From: an uncultured Bacilli bacterium
GTDB taxonomy: Bacteria; Bacillota_I; Bacilli_A; RF39; UBA660
Reading direction: 5' to 3'
Assembly (NCBI GenBank): GCA_947629315.1
Contig: CANRDB010000010.1
Location: 1 to 40,953, forward strand
Length of the DNA: 40,953 bases
Shown: piece after piece, positions 24,060 through 33,091 of the stretch
Position numbering within the stretch: the first letter of the stretch is position 1
Layout of the letters: the number at the start of each line of letters is the position of its first letter
Notes under the pieces: model-generated
Databases searched by the model: none
What the model saw: the letters and a program-made list of their open reading frames with translations, nothing else
Told to the model about the DNA's origin: nothing
Position numbers and translations under genes: made by a program

Positions 24060-25849
24060 GTTCAATGGATATTAAGAGCCAAATTGCTCCTAAAGGGTTG
24101 GAATTTAAACCTGCTGAATTTGTTATTAGTGATAAATATGCAACAATCCTTACAGTAATTAGTTATCCAAAATATATTTATCCAGGTTATTTGTCTTCTC
24201 TTACTTCTATGTCTGGAATTAAGTTAGTTATTAAGCATATTCCTCTTCCTTTTAGTAGTATTCAGAAGATGCTTAATAAGGAGTTAGCAGATTTAAAACA
24301 AAGATATCAAGATGAACATGACCGGACGATTCAAGAGAGAATTCGTCAAGATTATGAGTCATTGGAACAATTCGTTTCTGAGTTAGCAGCTAGTCAAGCA
24401 AAAGTATATGATTTCCAAATGCATATTATGATTACGGCAAATTCAGCGGATGAGTTAACATTGAAAAAACTACAGATTAAAAATTATTTGGATGCTATGG
24501 ATATGAAAGCTATTCCTCTTCGTTTTGAGCAGGATAAGGTATTGAAATCTATGCTTCCTATTTATGAAAAACAAGATATCGAAGATAGAATTGGTACTCC
24601 TGTGCCAGCGCCAACAATGGCTGCCATGTATCCATTTATCTTTGATAGTATTAAGGACCCAGGATTATCTACTTTACTTGGAGTAGATTTCTCTGGAGGA
24701 GTTATTCTTTTTAATCAATTCCTTTATCAAATTAAGAAAGAGCATAACCGAAATAATGCCAATATGATTGTATTAGGTACTTCTGGTAGTGGTAAATCAA
24801 CAGCTGCTAAATTATTAATTAGAAGTCATATTCGTAATAATAATCAAGTTGTCATTATTGACCCTGAAGGGGAATTTGAGGATATGTGTAATACCTATGC
24901 AGGAGACTTTATTAGTTTAGGTAAAGGTGGACAGTTTGGTATGATTAATCCTCTAGAAGTAGTAATGGATGCAGACGAAGATGAAATAAAACAAGGATTA
25001 GGATATACAACGTTGACAAGAACGATTCAGTCTGTAAAGGCTTTCCTAAAATATTATGATCCATCCATTGAAGAGGATGTTACGAATATGTTTAGTGAAG
25101 TATTACAAGAGACGTATCGCCGTTTTAGTATTAGTTTTGAAACGGACTTTACGAAACTTACACCACAAGATTATCCAACTTTTAAGGATGTTTATGCTAC
25201 GATTAAAGGTAAGATTCTTTCTATGCCAGAGCGTACACAAGAAAGAGATGTCTTAGAGAGATTAGAGTTAAAGATTAGACCTTTAATTAAAGAGTTACGG
25301 TATTACTTTGATGGACATACTTCTATTACTCCTAGTAGTGACTTTATTGTATTTAATATTCGAGAATTAATGAACTCTGATACGAATATTCGAAATGCGT
25401 TATTCTTTAATATTTTAAAGTATGCTTGGAGTTTAACACTAGATGCTACCCATAATACGGTATTGATGGTAGATGAAGCACACGTTCTTTTGAGTAATCA
25501 AAATACGTTAGGAGCTGATTTCTTAGCGCAAATTCAAAGACGTGCTAGAAAATATAATACAGGTTCTATTATTATCACACAGCAACCAACAGACTTTGCT
25601 GACCCAGCCGTTATTACACAAGGAAAAGCGATTTTCGACAATGCCTCTTACTATTTAGTAATGGGATTAAAGAAACAGGCTGTTGAGGATTTAGCGCGTT
25701 TAATTGACTTGAATGAAAGTGAAAAGGAGAGTATTAAACGTTATTCTCAAGGAGAAGCTTTGTTTGTATGTGGTAGTAGACGTATGAGAATTAATGTAAT
25801 CGTTACAGAAGAAGAATTGGATTCTTTCGGTAAAGGCGGAGGATTATAA
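24056..25849 (+). CDS. virB4: VirB4/TraE ATPase, main part (597 aa)
   Basis: This is the energising ATPase of the type IV secretion core. Walker A GTSGSGKST lies at residues about 241-249, followed by VVIIDPEGEFEDMC (a VirB4 signature after Walker A), Walker B TVLMVDEAH near 467-475, and the RRARKYNTGSIIITQQPTD motif. The N-terminal ~230 residues (IAPKGLEFKPAEFVISDKY onwards) continue the VirB4 N-terminal region started in the overlapping upstream gene. Compared with complete VirB4 proteins it lacks only the first ~180 residues. It is followed 21 nt later by the wall hydrolase gene. Confidence 0.93.
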   Translation: MSSMDIKSQIAPKGLEFKPAEFVISDKYATILTVISYPKYIYPGYLSSLTSMSGIKLVIKHIPLPFSSIQKMLNKELADLKQRYQDEHDRTIQERIRQDYESLEQFVSELAASQAKVYDFQMHIMITANSADELTLKKLQIKNYLDAMDMKAIPLRFEQDKVLKSMLPIYEKQDIEDRIGTPVPAPTMAAMYPFIFDSIKDPGLSTLLGVDFSGGVILFNQFLYQIKKEHNRNNANMIVLGTSGSGKSTAAKLLIRSHIRNNNQVVIIDPEGEFEDMCNTYAGDFISLGKGGQFGMINPLEVVMDADEDEIKQGLGYTTLTRTIQSVKAFLKYYDPSIEEDVTNMFSEVLQETYRRFSISFETDFTKLTPQDYPTFKDVYATIKGKILSMPERTQERDVLERLELKIRPLIKELRYYFDGHTSITPSSDFIVFNIRELMNSDTNIRNALFFNILKYAWSLTLDATHNTVLMVDEAHVLLSNQNTLGADFLAQIQRRARKYNTGSIIITQQPTDFADPAVITQGKAIFDNASYYLVMGLKKQAVEDLARLIDLNESEKESIKRYSQGEALFVCGSRRMRINVIVTEEELDSFGKGGGL

Positions 25850-25870
25850 TAGTACAGGTGGGTGAGTTTT

Positions 25871-27967
25871 ATGAATGAAAATTCTAAAAACAATCAAAAT
25901 ATGCATGCTAATGGTGAGGGTAATTCCTCATCTTTATCTAATTTAAGACAATCTCAAAATATTGAAAAAGCAGGAGATTCTAAACCAAATGCTCAACAAT
26001 TATGGAGAGGTGGGGCTCCTGATGTTCATACGAGTCCTATTGATGCGGGAAAACCTAATCAGGCTAATATTCCTGCTTTCAATGGGAATGCACAAAATGT
26101 CCAAAGTGCACAAAATGGACAGATGCCTAGTCATAGTGCTCCTGTTGATCCGAATGTTGCAGACAAACTGCAAAAGCGGAATCAAACTGCTCAAGAGAAT
26201 CGTGCTACTCTGTTGAAAAATCGTCAATTGGCAGCTGCCAATGCAATGAAGAATCAAGGAAACAGTAAAGCTGGAGGTCTCGGTGCAGCACTTGGAAAGG
26301 TATCTCCTAAAATGGCGGCTTTAAATGCTGTGATGGGATTAGGAAAGAAGAAAGCTAATCCAAAAGAGGATCTTCCAGAAGATGAAGATGGTAACCAAGA
26401 AGTCGATTCTTTAGGTAATGAAAAAAGTTTAAAGCAAAAAGATAAAGAGGATGAGATTCGGAATTTTAAATCTGGTAGTTTTTCGGTACTAATCAAAAGA
26501 ACGATGCTTTTGAAATTAGGACTTATCAGCATTGCCAGTGGTTTTCTTCTTTTCTTCATTATTATCATTTTATCCGTTATTGCTGATAACAAGGGTGCCA
26601 ATATTGTCATGGGTGATATGGCATCCGAAGATAGATCGATTGTGCAAGATGCCAGAAAAGAAATGGCAGGAGAAGTGTTTGATGATGAAGTAGGAAGAGG
26701 TCCTGGAGGCGATAGTTATGATGAGTATCGGGAACGTTTTAGTTTAATTGGAAATGTCTTCTCTTCTGAAAATAAATGTATTGGTGAAGACTGTGCCGAA
26801 ACACCTGAATTTAAGTATTTCTTAAAGATGGCAGATATTGCATATCGCTATAAAATGAAATATCACGTGAATTTGGACTGGGTATTAATTTCAGCAACCG
26901 CTTCTTATAATGAAATGACAGATGAAGAGTCTATGAAAGCTCATTATAATAGTTACAATGAAGATGATGTTGAGAATTTAGATACGTTAATGAATTTAGA
27001 CTGGGATTATGATTACCGAAATATTCCTGGATATACATATTTAGACCCTAATGATTATCAGTATGATATTCAGATTATGGCGAAAAACATGGTAACGAAA
27101 AAGACGACACAGACTTGTACAAAAAACGATGAAAATGGAGATCCTGTTATCGTTAAGACGCAATTAGATGTAGATATTGAAGAACAATATTTCGTGGAAG
27201 GTCAAGAACATTATTTATCTTGTCCAGATGGAACTACTTATGATCGGAGTAGTGTTTATGAAGTAGATAAAGATAAGTATGATGAATTCTTACTAGAATA
27301 TATAGAGAAAAAATTCTATTGGGATAAAAGTTATGTTACTTATAGTGGTGGACAGTATAATGGAGATCCAGTAAGCGCTGATTATATTAGTTGTAATTCT
27401 GATGTTACATCTGCGAATGAAGAATTAAAAAAATATGTAGAAGAAAATGGTGGAAGAGGTACTCGTGAGGGAGTCGTTGCTGCTGCTGTTTGGCTTACCA
27501 CCAAATATCCTAGAGTGAAATATTTCTGGGGTGGAAAATACAACCGAGAAGGAGTAAATCCAAATTGGGGATGTTCTAAGACGGTAAGTGATGGAGGAAG
27601 TTCTAAAACGGGAACGATTCAAATTTCTGGACTAGATTGTAGTGGATTTGTTTCTTGGGCTCATATTAATGGTGGGTTTAATACGAAAGCCGGAAGTTCT
27701 ACGCAAAAAACGATGGGACAGTATGTAGCGTTTAATTCTAGTGCTTATGATATTAGTAAAGTAAAACCAGGAGATTTGTTATGGATGTCCGGCCATATTG
27801 CCATGATTATTGATGTAAGTGAAACCTCTATTACTTATGCAGAATCCCATTCCGGTGGTACTTGGATTGGAACGGATATAAATAGTATGCCACCAACCGG
27901 TGGAAATGGCTTTACAGGAGTTGTACTAATGGATGCTTGGTATAACAATGGATCGAATAAAAGGTGA
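25871..27967 (+). CDS. NlpC/P60 wall hydrolase of the secretion system (VirB1/CwlT-type)
   Basis: The start is ATG 25871 with AGGTGGGTG upstream (an in-frame GTG at 25862 lies inside that site). Residues 1-200 are Asn/Gln/Lys-rich, probably disordered and cytoplasmic. A helix follows at about 211-237. The extracellular part has a middle region with NLDWVLISATASYNEMTDEE, resembling but not clearly matching a lysozyme-like fold. It ends in an NlpC/P60 domain with catalytic Cys 590 (LDCSGF) and His 642 (GHIAM). It would open peptidoglycan for the apparatus. The long cytoplasmic tail is unusual for this protein type. Confidence 0.85.
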   Translation: MNENSKNNQNMHANGEGNSSSLSNLRQSQNIEKAGDSKPNAQQLWRGGAPDVHTSPIDAGKPNQANIPAFNGNAQNVQSAQNGQMPSHSAPVDPNVADKLQKRNQTAQENRATLLKNRQLAAANAMKNQGNSKAGGLGAALGKVSPKMAALNAVMGLGKKKANPKEDLPEDEDGNQEVDSLGNEKSLKQKDKEDEIRNFKSGSFSVLIKRTMLLKLGLISIASGFLLFFIIIILSVIADNKGANIVMGDMASEDRSIVQDARKEMAGEVFDDEVGRGPGGDSYDEYRERFSLIGNVFSSENKCIGEDCAETPEFKYFLKMADIAYRYKMKYHVNLDWVLISATASYNEMTDEESMKAHYNSYNEDDVENLDTLMNLDWDYDYRNIPGYTYLDPNDYQYDIQIMAKNMVTKKTTQTCTKNDENGDPVIVKTQLDVDIEEQYFVEGQEHYLSCPDGTTYDRSSVYEVDKDKYDEFLLEYIEKKFYWDKSYVTYSGGQYNGDPVSADYISCNSDVTSANEELKKYVEENGGRGTREGVVAAAVWLTTKYPRVKYFWGGKYNREGVNPNWGCSKTVSDGGSSKTGTIQISGLDCSGFVSWAHINGGFNTKAGSSTQKTMGQYVAFNSSAYDISKVKPGDLLWMSGHIAMIIDVSETSITYAESHSGGTWIGTDINSMPPTGGNGFTGVVLMDAWYNNGSNKR

Positions 27968-27971
27968 TGAA

Positions 27972-28706
27972 ATGAAACCAAAAAAAATGATTTTCTTGTT
28001 ACTCTTATTATTTTGTTTAACAGGATGTACTCTTCATTATGATTTGAAAATTAATATGGATCATACGGTAGAAGAGAATATGGTAAGTTATCATTCTAAT
28101 GATGAAATTCTTTCGGTTGATAATTTGACACCTAATACTTTTGTAAGTCAACTCATAGAAAATTTGAAGCAAGATGGACAGTATGAGGATTATGATTATG
28201 AAGAATATTTGGAAGGGGATTCTTTTGGTATTCAAGGAAGTCGTCATTATAAGAATGTTTCTTCTTTCTTAGAAAATTCTAAAGTGATTTCTCTTTTATA
28301 TGATTCTCTTCAATATGAAAAAGAGGGGAATGTTGTTACTCTTCGCTCAGTTGGAACTATCAAGTCTGAATTGTTTTATTCTCCAGATTTAGATGTTTCT
28401 ATTTTGCCGGAGGATTGCTATGTAGCACTCCATATTCCATTCAAAGTGAAAGAAACAAATGCAGATTATATCGATACTGATAAGAATGTATTGTATTGGT
28501 ATTTAGATGAACAATCAACCAATAAAGAAATGATGGTTTCTTACTATAATAATAAATATTTTTCTTGTAATCCTATTAAACTCCTTCCTTATTTAGGAAA
28601 AATTCCTTTCTATTTACTTACTGGTTTGATAGTGATTGTAATAGCTGTGATATCTTTTATCGTATGGAAAAAAATAGAACAAGCAAAACGTGTGAACGAT
28701 ATTTAG
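27972..28706 (+). CDS. LppM-like lipoprotein with C-terminal membrane helix (244 aa)
   Basis: A lipoprotein signal ends in LTGC (Cys 19). The mature region starts LHYDLKINMDHTVEEN, a pattern seen in LppM/DUF3153-type lipoproteins, and closes with a membrane helix (about residues 211-233) and a basic tail. The protein is thus lipid-anchored at one end and membrane-anchored at the other. The start is ATG 27972, 4 nt after the hydrolase stop, with AAGGTGATG upstream. A second member lies at 30128, with the SpoIID-domain gene between. Function unknown; an envelope-facing accessory protein of the apparatus is inferred. Confidence 0.8.
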   Translation: MKPKKMIFLLLLLFCLTGCTLHYDLKINMDHTVEENMVSYHSNDEILSVDNLTPNTFVSQLIENLKQDGQYEDYDYEEYLEGDSFGIQGSRHYKNVSSFLENSKVISLLYDSLQYEKEGNVVTLRSVGTIKSELFYSPDLDVSILPEDCYVALHIPFKVKETNADYIDTDKNVLYWYLDEQSTNKEMMVSYYNNKYFSCNPIKLLPYLGKIPFYLLTGLIVIVIAVISFIVWKKIEQAKRVNDI

Positions 28707-28717
28707 TAGGTGGTTTT

Positions 28718-30118
28718 ATGGTAAAACGAATGAAGACAATCTTTTTCATAAATATACTAGTTTGTTTCTTATTGTTTAATATTTGTTATGTATCTGCTTA
28801 TGATTTTATGGATCCAGATAACAAATATGATGCGGAGCGAGATAGACGAGCAATTTATGATTTAGTAGATTTATATTATGATATAGTTGGTCAAAATAGA
28901 AGTCAATTTAATATTTTGAATTATAGTGGTGCCTGCAGTGTCGTTACGGTAGAAGGAATGGGTTCTTATCCACTAGAGGAGTATGTAGCAGGTGTTGTCA
29001 AACATGAAGTGGGTTCCGAATCGGATAATCCAGAATTATTGAAAGCACAGGCGGTTGCAGCTCGCTCTTTCGTGATTAATACGCAAGGAAATAGTAGTGG
29101 ATGCACGATTTCTAATAGTGAGAAGACACAGACTTTTGCAGAAGTAGATGCCAATGATGCAACGGATCAAAAATATATTCAAGCCGCTATTGAGACAGCA
29201 GGAATGGTTGTTTCTCGAGATGGCAAAGTGGCTTTAACGCAGTATTTATCTTATCCAAATGCTATTTTCTATCAGGATTTACCTGGTAAATGGACAGTTA
29301 ATTTTCAAAAGTATGCTGGCGAGCCAAGTACCGCTTGGACATGGACAGGACCTGATAAGGATGAGGTTATTAATGCTAACAACTATAAACCGAGAAGTGG
29401 GGCACCTTCCACTACTCACCATTTTGGTATGAGTCAGATTATTGCAGGATATATGACAAGAAATGGTGCCACTTATCAAGAGGTTATTGATACCTTCTAT
29501 GGAGGAGTACCTGGTTATTCATTATCTGTTTTGTCAGATGGTACCTATGTTGGACCACTAGAATATGTGGATTCTGAATTTGGGCAAATCCGTTATTGGA
29601 ATCAAGGAGATTTTAAAGATTATTATTATTCTTCTGATGTCTCTGTTCCAAAATATACAGGTTCTAAAGGAACAAGTGCGACGATTGCGAGTCATGGATG
29701 TGGGCCAACTTCTTTAGCAATTATTTTTTCTAGTTTTGCTGGAAGAGATATTTCTCCTATCACCACTACTCAACAATTGTGTAGTATAGGAGGATGCTCT
29801 GGTGGAGGAAGTTACTTCTATAAGTTACAGGAATTAGCGGAACAGTATGGATATAAAACAGAAGTAGTCAATAAAAGCGGAGATGTTAAGAAAGTAGTGA
29901 ATGCCCTATCTAGTGGGAACTCCTTGGTTATTGGACATATGGGTCCTGGTGTTTTTACAACGGGAGGACACTATATTGTATTAACGGGAACACGTTCTGA
30001 TGGTTCTGTTTCTGTAGCAGATCCTGGAAGTCGTTCAAGGACAGAGAAGAAATGGTTTTCTTTTAACCTAGTCGTTGAACAAACAAAATCTACCGCATTT
30101 ATAATCATTACGAAATAG
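28718..30118 (+). CDS. SpoIID/LytB-domain wall enzyme fused to a C39-like peptidase domain (466 aa)
   Basis: A signal peptide ends near residue 28 (VSA). Residues about 75-275 are a SpoIID/LytB domain: YPLEEYVAGVVKHEVGSES with the candidate catalytic Glu 97, AQAVAARSFVI, and a C-terminal HHFGMSQ block. Residues about 315-465 are a C39-like papain fold with HGCGPTS (Cys 328), GGHYIVLTG (His 418) and VADPGS (Asp 435). SpoIID cuts glycan strands in spore engulfment; here it sits in a secretion cluster with an added peptidase-like domain. The start is ATG 28718, after GTAGGTGG. The combination suggests a two-activity wall-remodelling enzyme or one that processes a secreted peptide. Confidence 0.85.
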   Translation: MVKRMKTIFFINILVCFLLFNICYVSAYDFMDPDNKYDAERDRRAIYDLVDLYYDIVGQNRSQFNILNYSGACSVVTVEGMGSYPLEEYVAGVVKHEVGSESDNPELLKAQAVAARSFVINTQGNSSGCTISNSEKTQTFAEVDANDATDQKYIQAAIETAGMVVSRDGKVALTQYLSYPNAIFYQDLPGKWTVNFQKYAGEPSTAWTWTGPDKDEVINANNYKPRSGAPSTTHHFGMSQIIAGYMTRNGATYQEVIDTFYGGVPGYSLSVLSDGTYVGPLEYVDSEFGQIRYWNQGDFKDYYYSSDVSVPKYTGSKGTSATIASHGCGPTSLAIIFSSFAGRDISPITTTQQLCSIGGCSGGGSYFYKLQELAEQYGYKTEVVNKSGDVKKVVNALSSGNSLVIGHMGPGVFTTGGHYIVLTGTRSDGSVSVADPGSRSRTEKKWFSFNLVVEQTKSTAFIIITK

Positions 30119-30127
30119 GAGGTTATG

Positions 30128-30823
30128 ATGAAAAGACATAAGATACTGTTTTTAATCATTTTCTTAGTTTTCTTGTGTAGTGGATGTACAGCAGAATATA
30201 CGATAGAGATTAATGAAGATTTGCAAGTTAAAGAACATTTAATGGCATCAGAAGATGGAGAATTCTTTAATCAATATGAAAATTCTTCTGCTCAAAGAGT
30301 GATTGGATTTATTTTGGAACCATTTGTAGAATATTTTAATGAAAATCATTTTGTCATTTCTCAGTTTGCAAATTCCCAATCTGGAGGAGTGAACATCTCC
30401 AATACTTATGAAAGTCTTGAGACATATAAAAATGTTTCTAAGATTCCCTCTCAGTATGCGAGTGACTGGGAGTATGAAGAAAATGGGGATGAAATAACCA
30501 TTCGGATTAAGGGAGAGTTTAATAAACAAGAAGAAGACCAAGAAGCAGGATTTGTTGTAGATGATGCGAAAGTGAATATCAAACTTCCTTTTGAAGTAGT
30601 AGAACATAATGCGGATGTTCATGCGGAGGGGTCTGATACTTATACTTGGGTATTTAATGAAGATACTCCTGAAAGAGAGATGACCATTACTTTCAAAAAG
30701 ACAATCCATAAAGGAACACCATTGATTTATATTGTAATTGGTGTTAGTATGATAATAGTGTTGGTCATTTTCTATCTAGTGATGAAAATGTTAAAAGATA
30801 ATAAATTGAACAATAAAATTTAA
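30128..30823 (+). CDS. LppM-like lipoprotein with C-terminal membrane helix (231 aa), second copy
   Basis: Start at ATG 30128 (an adjacent ATG at 30125 is too close to the GGAGG site). The lipobox is CSGC (Cys 20). The mature start AEYTIEINEDLQVKEHL and the block VKINLPFEVVEHNADVH-like align with the lipoprotein at 27972 (DLKINMDHTVEEN; LHIPFKVKETNADYI), and both end in a helix plus basic tail. They are diverged paralogues on either side of the SpoIID gene. The role is unknown. Confidence 0.8.
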   Translation: MKRHKILFLIIFLVFLCSGCTAEYTIEINEDLQVKEHLMASEDGEFFNQYENSSAQRVIGFILEPFVEYFNENHFVISQFANSQSGGVNISNTYESLETYKNVSKIPSQYASDWEYEENGDEITIRIKGEFNKQEEDQEAGFVVDDAKVNIKLPFEVVEHNADVHAEGSDTYTWVFNEDTPEREMTITFKKTIHKGTPLIYIVIGVSMIIVLVIFYLVMKMLKDNKLNNKI

Positions 30824-30841
30824 AAATAATGAGGTGATAAT

Positions 30842-33088
30842 TTGAAACTAAAATTCAGAGCAGATGCCAAGGATGTTGCTATTTTTGCGGTCTTTGCTAC
30901 AGTACTATTTATTTTAATATGTTTAGCGGTTTCTAATGTAGGTACATTTATTTCCGAAAATAAGTTTTGTGGTTTGAATTTTATACCTGCAATCACTCGT
31001 TATCTTCCATTTACGATTATGCTCTTTATCGTAGCTTTGATTGCTATGTTTATGAGTGTTCAATCATGGTTTATTGAACGTGAAGATGGAGTTGGTTTTC
31101 AAATTGGCTCTAAAAAAGAGAAAAACTACTCAAGATGGGCGACAGATAAAGAATTAAAAAAAGCAGATAATGTAGTAGCAGTAGATCCTCTAGCGCCTAA
31201 AACAGAGGCAGCAGGAATTCCACTTATTATGACTCCTAAAAAAGTTTGGGTAGATAATGGTGGATACCACAACCTTGTTATTGGTTCTACTGGTGCTGGT
31301 AAAACACAGACAACCGTATTGCCAATGGTAAACTTATTATCCAAGCATGATGAGTCTATGATTATTACCGACCCTAAAGGTGAGATTTATGAAGAGACGG
31401 CCAACTATTTAAAGAGTTTGGATTACAATATTGTCCTTTTAAATTTCCGTGATCCTCAACAAGGAAATAGTTGGAACCCTATGTATTTACCATATTCTTT
31501 ATATAAAGATCATAAAATTGATAAATCGATTGAGTTATTGGAAGACTTAGCTTCTAATATCCTAAAAGATCCATCAGCGAAAGGGCAAGACCCATTCTGG
31601 GAAAATACATCTGCTGACTATTTTGCTGGACTTTCTTTTGCCTTATTTGAAGATGGTACAGAAAAAGAAATTAACTTAAATAGTATTAACTTGATGACTA
31701 CTATAGGAGAAGAAAAACTGGCTAATACTACGTATATTAAAGAATATTTTGCCTCTAAGAATCCTGCCAGTACAGCCTATATTAAAGCTTCCTCAACCTT
31801 GATGGCTCCTAATGAAACAAAAGGTTCTATTCTATCCGTGTTTAAGCAGAGAGTTCAACTTTTCGCATCTCGTGAAAATTTATCAGAGATGCTTGGTAAT
31901 AACGACTTTGATATGCGAGATATCGGTCGAAAGAAGACAGCGGTATTTATCGTTATTCAAGATGAAAAGACTACTTATCATACGTTAGTTACCATCTTTT
32001 TGAAACAGTGTTATGAGACATTAATTTCCGTAGCGCAAGAGTGTGGAGGAAAATTACCTCACCGAACCAATTTTATTTTGGATGAGTTTGCTAACATGCC
32101 TCCATTAAAGGATGTTACTACCATGGTAACAGCGGCTCGTTCTAGAAATATCCGTTTTACCTTCATTATTCAGAACTTTTCACAGTTGTATGAAGTATAT
32201 GGTAAGGAAAATGGTGAAACCATTAAAGGTAACTGTGGAAATATTGTCTACTTAATTAGTACAGAATTAAGTGCTCTTGAAGAGATTAGTAAGATGTGTG
32301 GAGAGGTTAAGTCGAAAGAAAAAGAAAAGACATCTTCTACTCCTCTGGTTACAGTTAGTGATTTACAGAGAATGGAACAATGGCAGACCATTATTCTTAG
32401 AATTAGAATGATGCCATTTAAGACCAAATTAACACCGCATTTTAAAATGAATTGGGGTCATTCATTTCCAAAAGCACAATATCCACAAAGAGAGGAAATT
32501 CCTGTTTCTATCTTTGACTTAAAAGGATTTGTTGAAAAGTTACGGGAAGAGAAAATTAACAGTATTATGGGAAGTTCTCCGATTGGGGGAGCTCCTATGG
32601 GGCCTATGGGAGCGCCTTTTGGCGGACCGTTTGGATCTTCTTCACCATTTGGTGCGGGTACCTCAACGAATCCGTTCTCAGCTAAGCCACTTCCTCCTAG
32701 AGGGGGAATGACGGATCGTTCTCCAGTACTAGAGGGTAAAAAACCATCAGGGACTCTCAGTATGGACGATTTGGTGAAACGAATTGATGCTAAAATTGCA
32801 GAACTAGAAGAGGAAGAACGACAAGAAAAAGAAAACAAATCAACGACTCCAAGTATTTCTCCAGCCAAACCAACACCAACAGAACCATCGGTTCCAGCTC
32901 CTAAGGCGTCAGAACCGATACCTACTCCATCGACGAGTCCAGTGGTACCTCAAGTACCTAAGGCACCAGAACCAACACAACCAGCAACAGTAGAGACTGC
33001 CCATTCACCGGTTTCTTCGGATGTATCTACTTCTAATAATACGGTTAGTGATGATGAGTTCTTCGATGATTTCTTTGGAGATGATTAA
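30842..33088 (+). CDS. virD4: VirD4/TraG-type coupling ATPase (748 aa)
   Basis: The gene starts at TTG 30842, with AGGTGATAA just upstream; no ATG offers a complete domain. Two N-terminal helices (about 12-32 and 53-72) are followed by Walker A GSTGAGKTQ (148 onwards), DPKGEIYEE, Walker B ILDEFANMP (412 onwards) and RNIRFTFIIQNFSQL. Coupling proteins recruit substrates, DNA-protein or protein alone, to the channel. Residues about 575-748 are a Pro/Gly/Ser-rich tail ending in the acidic DDEFFDDFFGDD. No relaxase gene accompanies it in the window. It is the last gene of the cluster and is followed by a terminator. Confidence 0.93.
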   Translation: MKLKFRADAKDVAIFAVFATVLFILICLAVSNVGTFISENKFCGLNFIPAITRYLPFTIMLFIVALIAMFMSVQSWFIEREDGVGFQIGSKKEKNYSRWATDKELKKADNVVAVDPLAPKTEAAGIPLIMTPKKVWVDNGGYHNLVIGSTGAGKTQTTVLPMVNLLSKHDESMIITDPKGEIYEETANYLKSLDYNIVLLNFRDPQQGNSWNPMYLPYSLYKDHKIDKSIELLEDLASNILKDPSAKGQDPFWENTSADYFAGLSFALFEDGTEKEINLNSINLMTTIGEEKLANTTYIKEYFASKNPASTAYIKASSTLMAPNETKGSILSVFKQRVQLFASRENLSEMLGNNDFDMRDIGRKKTAVFIVIQDEKTTYHTLVTIFLKQCYETLISVAQECGGKLPHRTNFILDEFANMPPLKDVTTMVTAARSRNIRFTFIIQNFSQLYEVYGKENGETIKGNCGNIVYLISTELSALEEISKMCGEVKSKEKEKTSSTPLVTVSDLQRMEQWQTIILRIRMMPFKTKLTPHFKMNWGHSFPKAQYPQREEIPVSIFDLKGFVEKLREEKINSIMGSSPIGGAPMGPMGAPFGGPFGSSSPFGAGTSTNPFSAKPLPPRGGMTDRSPVLEGKKPSGTLSMDDLVKRIDAKIAELEEEERQEKENKSTTPSISPAKPTPTEPSVPAPKASEPIPTPSTSPVVPQVPKAPEPTQPATVETAHSPVSSDVSTSNNTVSDDEFFDDFFGDD

Positions 33089-33091
33089 TAG

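Noticed and set aside
4822-33088. Integrative conjugative element
   Set aside because: VirB4, VirD4 and wall hydrolases are present, but no relaxase, integrase, att repeat or replication gene is visible, and the flanks are backbone genes without a tRNA boundary.
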